Positions 44,976-53,491 of a stretch of DNA of 64,000 nt are shown here, one piece after another (within the stretch, counting starts at the first letter, position 1; each line of letters begins with the position of its first letter). The stretch spans positions 124,001 through 188,000 of the forward strand of contig NZ_FOFL01000004.1 in the NCBI RefSeq assembly GCF_900110945.1, in the 5' to 3' direction. The DNA is from Devosia sp. YR412. Its GTDB lineage: Bacteria > Pseudomonadota > Alphaproteobacteria > Rhizobiales > Devosiaceae. The notes under the pieces are model-generated. The model saw nothing but the letters and a program-made list of their open reading frames with translations, ran no database searches and was not told the DNA's origin. A program made the position numbers and the translations under genes.

Positions 44976-45950
44976 CTAGAGTTTCACGCGCGGATCGATC
45001 TTGGCGTAGATCAGATCGACGATGAGATTGAGCGAGATAAAGACCAGCGCCAAGATGACGACCGAGGCCTGCACCACGGGAATGTCGCGCTGGTTGATGG
45101 CGTTGAACACCAGGCGGCCGATACCGGGCCAGGAGAACACCATCTCCACCACCACGACACCGCCGAGCAGGAAGCCGAATTCGAGGCCGATCAGCGTAAC
45201 CACAGGCAACCAGGCATTGCGCAGGGCATGGCGGATCACCACGGCCCATTCGGGAATCCCCTTGGACCGGGCCGTCCGCACATAGTCCTGGCCCAGCACT
45301 TCGAGCATGGACGAGCGCACGAGGCGCGCATTGCGCGACAGCGAGTAGAAGCCGACCGCGACGCTGGGCATGATCAAATAGTAGAGCGCCTGCGGCAGCT
45401 GGCTGAAGGCTTGCACCACATTGCCTTGGATCAACGGCATGATGAAGGGCACATGGCCCGAGATCGGGAACCAGCGCAGCTGCAGCCCGAAGAACATGAT
45501 CATCATGATACCCAGCCAGAAGCTGGGGATCGACTGGCCCAGCATGCCCATGGTCATAATCGAACCGTCGACCGAGGTACCGCGATACAGCGCGGCAAAC
45601 ACCCCGAGCGGGATGGCCAGCCCGATCGCCATGATCATCGAAAACAGGGTCAGCTCGATGGTGGCCGGCAGGGCCTCGAGCACCGCCTCCAGCGCCGGGC
45701 GCTTGTAGGATAGCGAGTTGCCGAAATCGCCCTGCGCCAGATTGCCGAGAAATTTCAGATATTGCTCGTGCAACGGCCGGTCAAAGCCCAGCGCAACGCG
45801 CGTCTGCTGGATTTCGGCCTCGGTGGCGCGTTCCGAGACATAGAGATAGGTCGGATCGCCGCTCATCTGCAGCGCAACGAAGGTAATGAGGGTGACACCC
45901 AGGACGACGATCAGACTTTGAATCAGTCGACGGATAATGAAGGTCCACAT
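44976..45950 (-). CDS. Peptide-type ABC transporter permease (DppB family)
   Basis: Inner-membrane permease, 324 residues. Seen: MWTFIIRRLIQSLIVVLGVT opening, SFGNSLSYKRPA-like periplasmic loop, six spans, and the EAA loop GQDYVRTARSKGIPEWAVVIRH. ATG 45950 gives the usual N-terminus; a TTG 15 bp upstream is also in frame. A strong stem-loop separates it from the upstream binding-protein gene. It pairs with the DppC-type permease. Confidence 0.92.
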   Translation of the reverse strand: MWTFIIRRLIQSLIVVLGVTLITFVALQMSGDPTYLYVSERATEAEIQQTRVALGFDRPLHEQYLKFLGNLAQGDFGNSLSYKRPALEAVLEALPATIELTLFSMIMAIGLAIPLGVFAALYRGTSVDGSIMTMGMLGQSIPSFWLGIMMIMFFGLQLRWFPISGHVPFIMPLIQGNVVQAFSQLPQALYYLIMPSVAVGFYSLSRNARLVRSSMLEVLGQDYVRTARSKGIPEWAVVIRHALRNAWLPVVTLIGLEFGFLLGGVVVVEMVFSWPGIGRLVFNAINQRDIPVVQASVVILALVFISLNLIVDLIYAKIDPRVKL

Positions 45951-45980
45951 GTTCGCAAGGTCCAATCATCGAAAGAGGGG

Positions 45981-46008
45981 CGATGCGCGGCGGACATGCC
46001 GCGCATCG
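45981..46008 (-). terminator. Intercistronic stem-loop between binding protein and permease genes
   Basis: CGATGCGCGGC and GCCGCGCATCG form a perfect 11-bp stem with a 6-nt loop, 11 nt after the stop of binding-protein copy 2. There is no U-tract. It probably protects the binding-protein message and reduces read-through, as in the transporter unit at 27455. Confidence 0.65.
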
Positions 46009-46019
46009 ATCAGGCGGTG

Positions 46020-47570
46020 CTACTTGAGGCTGGCGTTGAACAGCTCGATTTCCTCGTCACGACGCGGCGTCCAGTCGAGGCGACTGGAAACACCGTAGAA
46101 GTCGGGCTGGAAGTAGAGCTGCAGCCACGGGCCCTCGTCGTAAAAGAGCTTGAGCATGCGGTTAATGACCGGGCGGGCTTCCTCGACCGTCGGTGCGGCC
46201 AAGGCCAGCTTGTAGTCGTCGAACCAGCGCTCGTCGGTCCAGCCGGCATAGTTGGTGGCGGCTTCAGGCGTCGCGAACAGGCTCATGTCATAGAGCGGGT
46301 TCCAGGTGACGCCGCCAGCGCCGAGGAAGAACAGCGGACCAGCTTCCTTGGTGCGCAGCAGCGGCTGGTAGACCGATGCCCATTCCATCAACTCGACTTC
46401 GGTTTCGACACCGACATCGGTCAGATACTGGCCAATGGCCTGGATGACATTGGCATCGTTGAGGTAACGGCCGCGCGGACCCTGCAGCTTGATCTTGAAA
46501 CGAACGCCGTCTTCGCCGCGTGGATAGCCGGCTTCGTCGAGCAAGGTTTCGGCCATGTCCGGATCATAGGGAACCGGGACAAGGTCAGGATTGCCATTGG
46601 GCGGATTGACCAAGCTGGTGGCGCGGTCGCAGGCCATGCCAAGCAGCTGGGTGCAGATGCCGGGCACGTCGACGGCATATTGCAGGGCAAAGCGGACCTT
46701 GGGATCCTTGATCTCCTCCGCGCCGGGCTGACCAGCCATGGCGTCGGTCATATTGAAGCCGATCTGGATGCGGCGGGTACCGCTGACGGCCGAAACAGTG
46801 GCAGTACCGGAGCTGTCGATGGCGCCAACCTGATCGGGCGACACATTGGTGATGATATCGACATTGCCGGCGATCAGCTCGGCCGTACGGGTCGAAGCTT
46901 CAGGAATGACGCGCCAGATGATGGTCTGGAAATTGCCTGGATCCTTGACCTTTTCCAGCACGACCTGCGAACCGCGATCCCAGGAAGCCAGCTTGTAAGA
47001 GCCGGAGCCGATCGGATTGGCGGCAGCCTCTTCCACCGTCATCTTCTCGTAGCTGTCTTTGCAGTGGATATACACTTGGCTCATCATGCCCAGCGCCAGA
47101 GTGGTGCGGGCCGAGATGTTGATCTTGACATGCAGGTCGTCGACCACCTCGGCGGACTTGAAGCCCAGCGTGGTATAGACGAAGCCTGGCGTGTTGCCGG
47201 TAAAGGCCAATGACTTGTCGGCCGGCCGGTTGAACGAATAAGCCACGTCTTCGGCGGTCAACGGCTCGCCGTCGTCGCAGGTCAGGTCGGGCTTGATGCC
47301 AAAGGTATAGGCCAGGCCATCGTCGCTGACTTCGGTCGTGTCGACCAGGTAGGGCTGAACTTCGCCCTCGTAGGTCACAGTGAACAGCGTCGCGAAGATA
47401 TGCTTGGCGATATTGGCGTTGTCTCGGCTGGAAATCTGGGCCGGGTCGAAGGTAGACGGTTCAGCGCTGAGGCCGACGACGACGGTATTGTCCGGCGGTG
47501 CGGCCTGGGCAAGGACGGGCAGCGCCAATAGCGCGGCACCGGCCAGCAGGAGAGATTTGAGGGGCTTCAT
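46020..47570 (-). CDS. Family 5 ABC substrate-binding protein (copy 2)
   Basis: Periplasmic peptide/opine-type binding protein, 516 residues with signal peptide (1-23, AQA-AP). Seen: NTVVVGLSAEPSTFDPAQIS at the mature N-terminus, LTCDDGEPLTAEDVAYSF, IHCKDSYEKMTVEEAA, GRYLNDANVIQAIGQYL and LYFQPDFYGVSSRLDW. It is very similar to copy 1 (47818), with nearly identical openings, so the two arose by tandem duplication; copy 3 is more distant. It is the copy closest to the permease genes. Confidence 0.93.
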   Translation of the reverse strand: MKPLKSLLLAGAALLALPVLAQAAPPDNTVVVGLSAEPSTFDPAQISSRDNANIAKHIFATLFTVTYEGEVQPYLVDTTEVSDDGLAYTFGIKPDLTCDDGEPLTAEDVAYSFNRPADKSLAFTGNTPGFVYTTLGFKSAEVVDDLHVKINISARTTLALGMMSQVYIHCKDSYEKMTVEEAAANPIGSGSYKLASWDRGSQVVLEKVKDPGNFQTIIWRVIPEASTRTAELIAGNVDIITNVSPDQVGAIDSSGTATVSAVSGTRRIQIGFNMTDAMAGQPGAEEIKDPKVRFALQYAVDVPGICTQLLGMACDRATSLVNPPNGNPDLVPVPYDPDMAETLLDEAGYPRGEDGVRFKIKLQGPRGRYLNDANVIQAIGQYLTDVGVETEVELMEWASVYQPLLRTKEAGPLFFLGAGGVTWNPLYDMSLFATPEAATNYAGWTDERWFDDYKLALAAPTVEEARPVINRMLKLFYDEGPWLQLYFQPDFYGVSSRLDWTPRRDEEIELFNASLK

Positions 47571-47783
47571 TTCGTTTTCCCTGAAGAATGCTCAATTGCG
47601 AAATCTTGGCTTCTTAGCCGGACTACCGGCGGTTCAGATGCGCCGGACCTTTGCCCGACGCGCCTTCGCAGAAATGGGACTGGAGATGGGTTCCAGTCCG
47701 GCCCTAAGTCTCGCTGCCGGGCTTACAGCAGCACCGTCTTTCCGTTCGAGGCTTCCCAACCGCAAACCATGCACGTCACATTC

Positions 47784-47812
47784 CCGGACACGCGGCTAAA
47801 CCGCGTGTCCGG
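47784..47812 (-). terminator. Stem-loop between binding-protein copies 1 and 2
   Basis: CCGGACACGCGG and CCGCGTGTCCGG form a perfect 12-bp stem with loop CTAAA, 5 nt after the stop of copy 1. No U-tract. The remaining ~210 bp to copy 2 hold nothing recognisable. Confidence 0.65.
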
Positions 47813-47817
47813 CTGGC

Positions 47818-49377
47818 TTACTTGGCCAGTGCTGCGTCCCACAGGTAGACGCGTTCGTCGCGGCGAGCCTCCCAGGTGATGCGTTCAGAAACGCCGTAGA
47901 AGTCAGGCTGGAAGTAGAGCATCAGCCACGGCGGATCGTTGTAGAACACGTCCAGCATGCGGTTGATGATCGGGCGCTGCGCCTCAGGCGTGGCGGCTTC
48001 GGCAATCTCTGCCCAGCCGTCGAACCAGTCGGGGTTGGCCCAAGAAGTGTAGTTGGTGCCAGACTCGACGGTGGCCAGGTCGGTCATGTCGATCAGTGGT
48101 TCGGACAGGTTACCGCCGGTGCCGAGGAAGAACAGCGGGCCGGCGTCATGGGCACGGATCAGCGGCACGTAGACGGAAGCGAATTCCATCAGGTCCACTT
48201 CGGTTTCGATGCCGACGTCGGTGAGGTACTGACCGATAGCCTGAACGACGTTGGCATCGTTCAGGTAGCGGCCGCGCGGACCCTGCAGCTTGATGGTGAA
48301 ACGCACACCATTTTCGCCACGTGGATAGCCGGCTTCGTCGAGCATCGCCTCGGCCTTGTCGGGATCATAGGCATAGGGCACCAGATCGGGATTGCCATTG
48401 GGTGGATTGACCAGGCCGGTGGCGCGTTCGCAGTCGAAGTTCAGCAGCTGCGAGCAGATCGCAGGAACGTCGATGGCATATTGCATGGCCTTGCGCACGT
48501 CGGTCTTCTGGATGGCGGCACCACCCTCGCTACCGGCAGCGAAATCTTCACGCAGGTTGAAACCGACATAGATGCGGCGCGTGCCCTGCACGGACTGCAC
48601 TTCGGCGGTACCCGACGAGTTGATCGCCTCGAGCTGGTCGGGGGCCACATTGGTGATGATGTCGACATTGCCGGCGATCAGCTCGGCCGAGCGGGTGGAT
48701 GCTTCCGGGATGATACGGTAGATCAGATTGTCGAACGTGCCGGGCTCACGGTACTTTTCCAGCACGACTTGGGAGGCACGATCCCAGGTGACGAGCTTAT
48801 AGGCGCCCGAACCAACCGGATGCTCGGCCGCTTCTTCGACCGTCATCTTCTCGTAGCTGTCCTTGCAGTGGATCATCACTTCGGTCATCAGCGTGAAGGC
48901 GATGGGGTTCTTGCGGCCGATAGTGATCTTGGCTTCGGTATCGCTGATAGCTTCAGCGCCCTTGAAGTCGATCGAGGTGAAGATATAGCCGGGCGTATTG
49001 CCGGTGAAGGCCAGGGCGGGATCGGCGGAGCGGGTGAAGGAATAGGCCACGTCTTCGGCAGTCAGCGCCTCGCCATCTTCGCAGGTCAGGCCCGTCGGGA
49101 TGGTATAGGTATATTCGAGGCCATCGTCGGACACCGAATAGGCGGTGGCGACATCGGGCACGATCTCGCCGGTCGGCAGCGGCTCGTAGAGCGTGCGGAA
49201 AATGTGCCGGGCGATATTGGAATTGTCGCGCGACGAAATCTGGGCAGGGTCGAAGGTCGAGGCATCTGCAGAGAGGCCCACGACAATGGTGTTATCCGGC
49301 GGCGCTGCATAGGTGGGAACCATCGGCGCGACGAGCGCTACGGTGCCCGCCATGAGCAGGTGTCTCATGGTCTTCAT
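47818..49377 (-). CDS. Family 5 ABC substrate-binding protein (copy 1)
   Basis: Periplasmic binding protein of the dipeptide/oligopeptide/opine type, 519 residues; signal peptide ~1-24 (PTYAAP). Seen: NTIVVGLSADASTFDPAQIS, LTCEDGEALTAEDVAYSF, IHCKDSYEKMTVEEAAE, GRYLNDANVVQAIGQYL and LYFQPDFYGVSERITW. I chose ATG 49377 (MKTMRHLLM) because AAAGGACG precedes it and the signal peptide begins there. It overlaps the Gfo/Idh stop by 4 bp (ATGA). With two more copies nearby, one permease pair may serve several related ligands. Confidence 0.93.
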   Translation of the reverse strand: MKTMRHLLMAGTVALVAPMVPTYAAPPDNTIVVGLSADASTFDPAQISSRDNSNIARHIFRTLYEPLPTGEIVPDVATAYSVSDDGLEYTYTIPTGLTCEDGEALTAEDVAYSFTRSADPALAFTGNTPGYIFTSIDFKGAEAISDTEAKITIGRKNPIAFTLMTEVMIHCKDSYEKMTVEEAAEHPVGSGAYKLVTWDRASQVVLEKYREPGTFDNLIYRIIPEASTRSAELIAGNVDIITNVAPDQLEAINSSGTAEVQSVQGTRRIYVGFNLREDFAAGSEGGAAIQKTDVRKAMQYAIDVPAICSQLLNFDCERATGLVNPPNGNPDLVPYAYDPDKAEAMLDEAGYPRGENGVRFTIKLQGPRGRYLNDANVVQAIGQYLTDVGIETEVDLMEFASVYVPLIRAHDAGPLFFLGTGGNLSEPLIDMTDLATVESGTNYTSWANPDWFDGWAEIAEAATPEAQRPIINRMLDVFYNDPPWLMLYFQPDFYGVSERITWEARRDERVYLWDAALAK

Positions 49378-50450
49378 AGTGACGTCCTTTGCTGGTGAGC
49401 GGAGGTAAAAGTCTGGCCAATCCCGCGCTCCGCGCTGGTCTCGAGATCGGATGGGTTGATCGCACTGCCCTGCTGCTGGGAAATGATGCAGGCCTGGACC
49501 ATGCGAAGAGATTTGAGGTGGTCGCGCCCCGAACAGAGCAGTGGCGCGGTACCGCGCAGCGTGGCGACGAAGGCCGCGAGCAGCGCGATCGCGTCGTTGA
49601 TCCATTGCTCGTAGGCCGGCAGTTCGACGGCGGTCAGGGCCTCGTCCTGCTGGCGGGCGAAATGCAGGTCGCCGAACTGGTCCTTCTGCAGCACCACGCC
49701 GTCGGCGCACTCGGTGCGCCATTCAAAGCCCGGCTGTTGCCAGTTGGACTGCCAGGTGCCCTGGTAGTTGACGATCACGCCATTGGCCATTGTGAACAGG
49801 GCGCTGACATTGGCGTCGTCGGCATACATCGACCAGCTCGGATTGAAGGTCTTGGCAAAGACCTGCACCGGCTCGGACTTGTAGACATAGCGCAGCAGGT
49901 CGAAGTGGTGGATCGACTGCTCCCACAGCATAGGCTGGTCCATGGTCAGCGGATATTTGTTGAGCCGCGCCAGCCTGCCATCGCGCCAGCGCTCGTAGGT
50001 GAAGCGGGCGAACTCGGGCTTGCCCACATCGGTCTCGAACAGGCTGATGGTCTTCTGCGTCACCGGCAGGAAGCGGAAATTGAGGCCCACCATCAGTGGC
50101 ACGCCGGCCTCTTCGGCCATTTCCACATAGTGCGCGGCGAGCTCGACACTGTCGGCCAGCGGCTTTTCGGCCAGGATCGGCAGCCTGGCTTTGCAGGCGG
50201 CCTCCATCTGTCGCTCGCGTCCGCCGGGCGGCGTGGCCAAAAGCACGAAATCGGCCGGAACCTGCGACAGCAGATCCACATCGGCCGCGGCAACCGCACC
50301 CGGGCACTGCGCCAGGGCCCGCTCGCGCGCGGCCTCGGAAGGGTCGACCAGGCCGACGATCCGGCAATCGGGATTGGCATTGATGACACGCAGCCAGAAC
50401 TGGGCACGGGCGCCAAGCCCAACAATGATGATGCGGAGCGGCTCGGTCAT
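49374..50450 (-). CDS. Gfo/Idh/MocA family oxidoreductase (copy C, paralogue of A)
   Basis: NAD(P)-dependent oxidoreductase, 358 residues. Seen: IIIVGLGARAQFWLRVI (Rossmann), LAEKPLADSVE, VGLNFRFLPVTQKT, IHHFDLLRYVY (catalytic His/Asp), PSWSMYADDANV and FEWRTECADGVV. It shares most of these with the protein at 41165. It is coupled by 4-bp overlaps to the epimerase gene before it and binding-protein copy 1 after it. The repeated Gfo-then-binding-protein order indicates a duplicated cassette. Confidence 0.9.
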   Translation of the reverse strand: MTEPLRIIIVGLGARAQFWLRVINANPDCRIVGLVDPSEAARERALAQCPGAVAAADVDLLSQVPADFVLLATPPGGRERQMEAACKARLPILAEKPLADSVELAAHYVEMAEEAGVPLMVGLNFRFLPVTQKTISLFETDVGKPEFARFTYERWRDGRLARLNKYPLTMDQPMLWEQSIHHFDLLRYVYKSEPVQVFAKTFNPSWSMYADDANVSALFTMANGVIVNYQGTWQSNWQQPGFEWRTECADGVVLQKDQFGDLHFARQQDEALTAVELPAYEQWINDAIALLAAFVATLRGTAPLLCSGRDHLKSLRMVQACIISQQQGSAINPSDLETSAERGIGQTFTSAHQQRTSL

Positions 50451-51361
50451 GGCTGGGCCTCTGTCGCAATGATGTGGGACAGACCGCTGGCCAGCGAGGT
50501 CCAGGGGTAGAGGCAGGCCATGTCACGACGCATGCTGGCCATCGGCAGGCGCCGGGATGCGCCGGCCGTCTCGACCTCTACACGCGTGCCGGGCACCAAT
50601 GCCGCGATGGCCTGCGCGAGGCCGGCTTCGCTAGTCAGCTCGGGTGAGGAGAAATGCAGTATGGCCGGCGGCGCCACCCGGTCGCGCAGCACGGCATTGA
50701 GCGCCGGCGCCAGGTCCGGTGCAAAGGTCCAGTCGCGGACCGTCGCGGGGGATGTGACCACGATCGGCTCCCCTGCCCGCGCAGTATCAAGCCAGCGTCG
50801 CACCATGGACACAGTCTTGCGGCTGTCCCGGCTCGCCTCGTAGGGCCCGAAGACTGGCCCCAGGCGGATGGAAAAGGCCGTGAAATGCTCGCTGGCCGCA
50901 CCTTGCACGATGATTTCACTAGCGCGCTTGGCCACGGCATAGGGTGCCAGGCTCGTCGGCACGGTGGTCTCGAGCAGCACATCGTCGCTGTCGGTATTGT
51001 CGAACACGCCGGACGAGGAGATGAAGACGAACTGACTTGCGCCGGCCTGTTGGGCAAATTCCAGGCAATCCAATAGGGGCAGCAGATTGCTGCGGACATG
51101 GGTCGTGCCGCTTATGCCAAGGTCCTCAGCGGTCGAGGTCAGCGCTGCGCCATGGATCACCAGGTCGAACGGTCCGAGTGCGCCAAGGCTTTCGCTATCC
51201 AGCGAGGCCTCGATCATCGCGATGCCCTCGAGCCGCGCTGCCGTCGGCGCGTCGAACTGGCGATCGAATGCCGTGACGTGATCGCCCAGCTTGGCAAAAC
51301 CTGTCGCCAGATGCGATCCGACGAAACCACCGGCTCCAGTGATGAGGACGCGACGGCTCAA
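50447..51361 (-). CDS. NAD-dependent epimerase/dehydratase family protein
   Basis: Extended SDR, 304 residues. Seen: the NAD motif ITGAGGFVGSHLA (~7-19), Asp at the end of the second strand (FDRQFD), VIHGAALTS, SSSGVFDN (catalytic Ser), YAVAKRASE (catalytic Tyr-Lys) and RLGPVFGPYE. Family members act on nucleotide sugars, uronates or hydroxy acids; the lack of other sugar-nucleotide genes here favours a small-molecule dehydrogenase. It overlaps both neighbours by 4 bp. Confidence 0.9.
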   Translation of the reverse strand: MSRRVLITGAGGFVGSHLATGFAKLGDHVTAFDRQFDAPTAARLEGIAMIEASLDSESLGALGPFDLVIHGAALTSTAEDLGISGTTHVRSNLLPLLDCLEFAQQAGASQFVFISSSGVFDNTDSDDVLLETTVPTSLAPYAVAKRASEIIVQGAASEHFTAFSIRLGPVFGPYEASRDSRKTVSMVRRWLDTARAGEPIVVTSPATVRDWTFAPDLAPALNAVLRDRVAPPAILHFSSPELTSEAGLAQAIAALVPGTRVEVETAGASRRLPMASMRRDMACLYPWTSLASGLSHIIATEAQP

Positions 51362-52035
51362 GATGTGATCCCCAGTTCTTCCGGGCTGATCTGGGAGGCC
51401 GACCGCGTGTGATCGGAAATCAGCGAGATAGCCAGGATCATGTCGCCCTTCTCGATGGCATCAACGATGGGCGGATGATTGCGGGCGACCTGGCTGAGGT
51501 CGCGATTGGACATGTTGCGCAGGGCCATGATCTGGCGGATGCGCAGGTAGAGATTGTCCCACATGCCCAGCATCAGCTGATGGTCGGCCAACAGGATCAG
51601 GCAACGGTGGAAGGCCTCGTCCGACCTCATCAGTGCGGCAAAATCCTTGCGCTCGGCTGCCTCGAACATCGACGCGGTATGCAGCCGGAGTTCGGCGACA
51701 TCGACCTTGCGCTCGACGATGCGGCGAATGGCAAAGGCTTCGAACTGCTCGCGCAGGCTGTAGAGTTCTTCCACTTCCTTCTGCGTCAGCGGTTTGACGC
51801 GCTTGCCCTTGTAGGGCTCACTTTCGATCAGCCCGTCGGCTTCCAGGATCTGAATGGCCTCACGCACCGGCGCGCGGGACACATTCAACTGCTCGGCCAG
51901 CGCCATTTCGATGATCGGTGTGCCGGGCTTCATGCTGCCGTTGACGATAGCCTGACGCAGGATGTCGGCCACCGTGACGCGGAGCGGCACGTTTTCGATG
52001 CGGGCAATCTCTGTTGCGGCCTGATCGGTGATCAT
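51358..52035 (-). CDS. GntR family regulator, FCD (FadR) subfamily
   Basis: DNA-binding regulator, 225 residues. The winged helix (~15-75) shows VADILRQAIVNGSMKPGTPI, the recognition helix NVSRAPVREAIQILEADGLI and the wing. The C-terminal FCD domain (~90-215) has a metal/ligand site with Asp in RSDEAFHRCLI and His residues in ARNHPPIVDAI and SDHTRSA. FCD regulators usually respond to organic acids or amino-acid-like ligands. It sits mid-operon and is the only GntR gene in the window, making it the likely binder of the TTGT-N3-ACAA operators at 37637 and 41081 and perhaps of the palindrome at 57827. Confidence 0.92.
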   Translation of the reverse strand: MITDQAATEIARIENVPLRVTVADILRQAIVNGSMKPGTPIIEMALAEQLNVSRAPVREAIQILEADGLIESEPYKGKRVKPLTQKEVEELYSLREQFEAFAIRRIVERKVDVAELRLHTASMFEAAERKDFAALMRSDEAFHRCLILLADHQLMLGMWDNLYLRIRQIMALRNMSNRDLSQVARNHPPIVDAIEKGDMILAISLISDHTRSASQISPEELGITS

Positions 52036-52036
52036 C

Positions 52037-52558
52037 TCAATGTCCCTGTCCAGAGGCGATGGTGTCGATCCGGAAGTCGTCCGACGGCAAAATTTCGATG
52101 GCGGGTATCGGCAGGAAAACATCGTCATCCGCTGCACCGCGCCACATCAGGACGGCGAAGGAGCCGGTTCGATCGAGCACGCTCGCTCCGCCATGCCAGA
52201 CGTTGCGGCCATAGATCACGCCTAGCGTGGAGGGCAGTTCGAAGACCGCCACCGCGCTGAGGTCCGGCTGTCCGGAAGCCAGCGACGGCGCCACCGTCAC
52301 AAGGTAGCGGGACACATCGAGCGGCACGAAGGCCTGGGCGGCATGCGGATGTTTTTCGAGCTTGTCCAAGCGACCCGGCAGCCTCACCGGTTCGATCCGA
52401 TTGACGTGAAAAACCGGCGCCAGTCCGCTCGACGCGGATCCGAGCCAGTCGGAATAGAACTGGCGCTGCCCGGCTTCCGCAGGCCGAGTGATCAGCGTGC
52501 CAAAGGGCGCGAAGGTCTCGTCCGAAATGTCCTGCCGGATCCGCAGCTGATGGGTCAT
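52037..52558 (-). CDS. Ureidoglycolate lyase family protein (AllA-like)
   Basis: Cupin-fold protein of the ureidoglycolate lyase family, 173 residues; the archetype splits ureidoglycolate to glyoxylate and urea in allantoin breakdown. Seen: FAPFGTLI at the start, the FSxxxxR-like fold pattern, HPHAAQAFVPLDVSRYLVTV (central strands with the His pair), and GVIYGRNVWHGGASVLD near the end. It overlaps the PuuE-like gene (4 bp). Presence of both suggests a ureide substrate, although no allantoicase gene is seen. Confidence 0.85.
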   Translation of the reverse strand: MTHQLRIRQDISDETFAPFGTLITRPAEAGQRQFYSDWLGSASSGLAPVFHVNRIEPVRLPGRLDKLEKHPHAAQAFVPLDVSRYLVTVAPSLASGQPDLSAVAVFELPSTLGVIYGRNVWHGGASVLDRTGSFAVLMWRGAADDDVFLPIPAIEILPSDDFRIDTIASGQGH

Positions 52559-53466
52559 GCCCGCTCCCCAAGCGACGATGGCATGACGCTTTTCCAGTGT
52601 GCAGCGATGTCGGCGCGCCGCGCCACCCAGACGTCCGGTTTGTTGGCGATGTGGTCGAGAAATTTGACCAGTCCGGCGATACGCCCCGGATGGCCAATGA
52701 CCCGTGGATGCAGGCCGATCGACATCATGCGTGGCGTGGTCTGCCCCTCAGCGCGCAGCACGTCGAAGCTGTCGATCAGGAACTGCGCATAGTCCTGACC
52801 GTTCTCGATGCCACCACCGGCCAGAAGCTTGGCGTCATTGGTGACCAGCGAATAGGGCACCACCAGATGCGGCTTGCCGCCGACTTCGGTCCAATATGGC
52901 ACTTCGTCATTATAGGCGTCGCTGTCATAGCCATAGCCGCCATGTTCCACCACGAGCCGGCGGGTATGTTCGCTGGGGCTATAGCGGCAGTACCAGCCTT
53001 GTGGCGCACGGCCGACGCTTTGCTCGATGCTCGTATAGGCCTTGGCGATATGCTCACGCTCGGTTGCTTCATCCAGGTGGTAGTGTTCCACCCAGCGATA
53101 GCCATGCGCCACGATATCCCAGTCGGTCTGGGCGATCGCCTTGGCCACTTCACCATTGTGCTCAAGCGCCAGTGCCGCCGCAAACACCGTCAGCGGCAAT
53201 TGCCGCTCCTGGAATAGCCTAGCAATGCGCCAGAAGCCGACCCGCGAGCCATATTCATACATGCTCTCGGAGGCCAGATCGCGGCTTCCCGCCGGGACGC
53301 GGGCCGCATTGACCTCGATCAGCGCGGTCTCGGAACGCCCGTCACCATTGCCGATCGAATATTCCGAACCCTCTTCGTAGTTGAGCACGAAGTTGATCGC
53401 GACGCCGGCATTGTGGGGCCAGCGTATGGTCGGCGGTCGATCTGCGTAGCCAACGAAGTCGCGCAT
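52555..53466 (-). CDS. PuuE-like allantoinase (polysaccharide deacetylase fold)
   Basis: Member of the cofactor-independent allantoinase (PuuE) branch of the polysaccharide deacetylase family, 303 residues. Seen: INFVLNYEEGSEYSI, ESMYEYGSRVGFWRIARLF, AHGYRWVEHYHLDEATEREH and SIGLHPRVIGHPGRIAGL, in family order. Two regions differ from PuuE as I remember it (the segment before TRRLVVEHGGY, and Pro after the LH), so the ring opened may not be allantoin. Start ATG 53466 is chosen because AGGGGA is 8 nt upstream; another ATG two codons earlier is too close to it. Confidence 0.87.
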   Translation of the reverse strand: MRDFVGYADRPPTIRWPHNAGVAINFVLNYEEGSEYSIGNGDGRSETALIEVNAARVPAGSRDLASESMYEYGSRVGFWRIARLFQERQLPLTVFAAALALEHNGEVAKAIAQTDWDIVAHGYRWVEHYHLDEATEREHIAKAYTSIEQSVGRAPQGWYCRYSPSEHTRRLVVEHGGYGYDSDAYNDEVPYWTEVGGKPHLVVPYSLVTNDAKLLAGGGIENGQDYAQFLIDSFDVLRAEGQTTPRMMSIGLHPRVIGHPGRIAGLVKFLDHIANKPDVWVARRADIAAHWKSVMPSSLGERA

Positions 53467-53491
53467 CTGCATGTCCCCTGTGCCAGACCTC

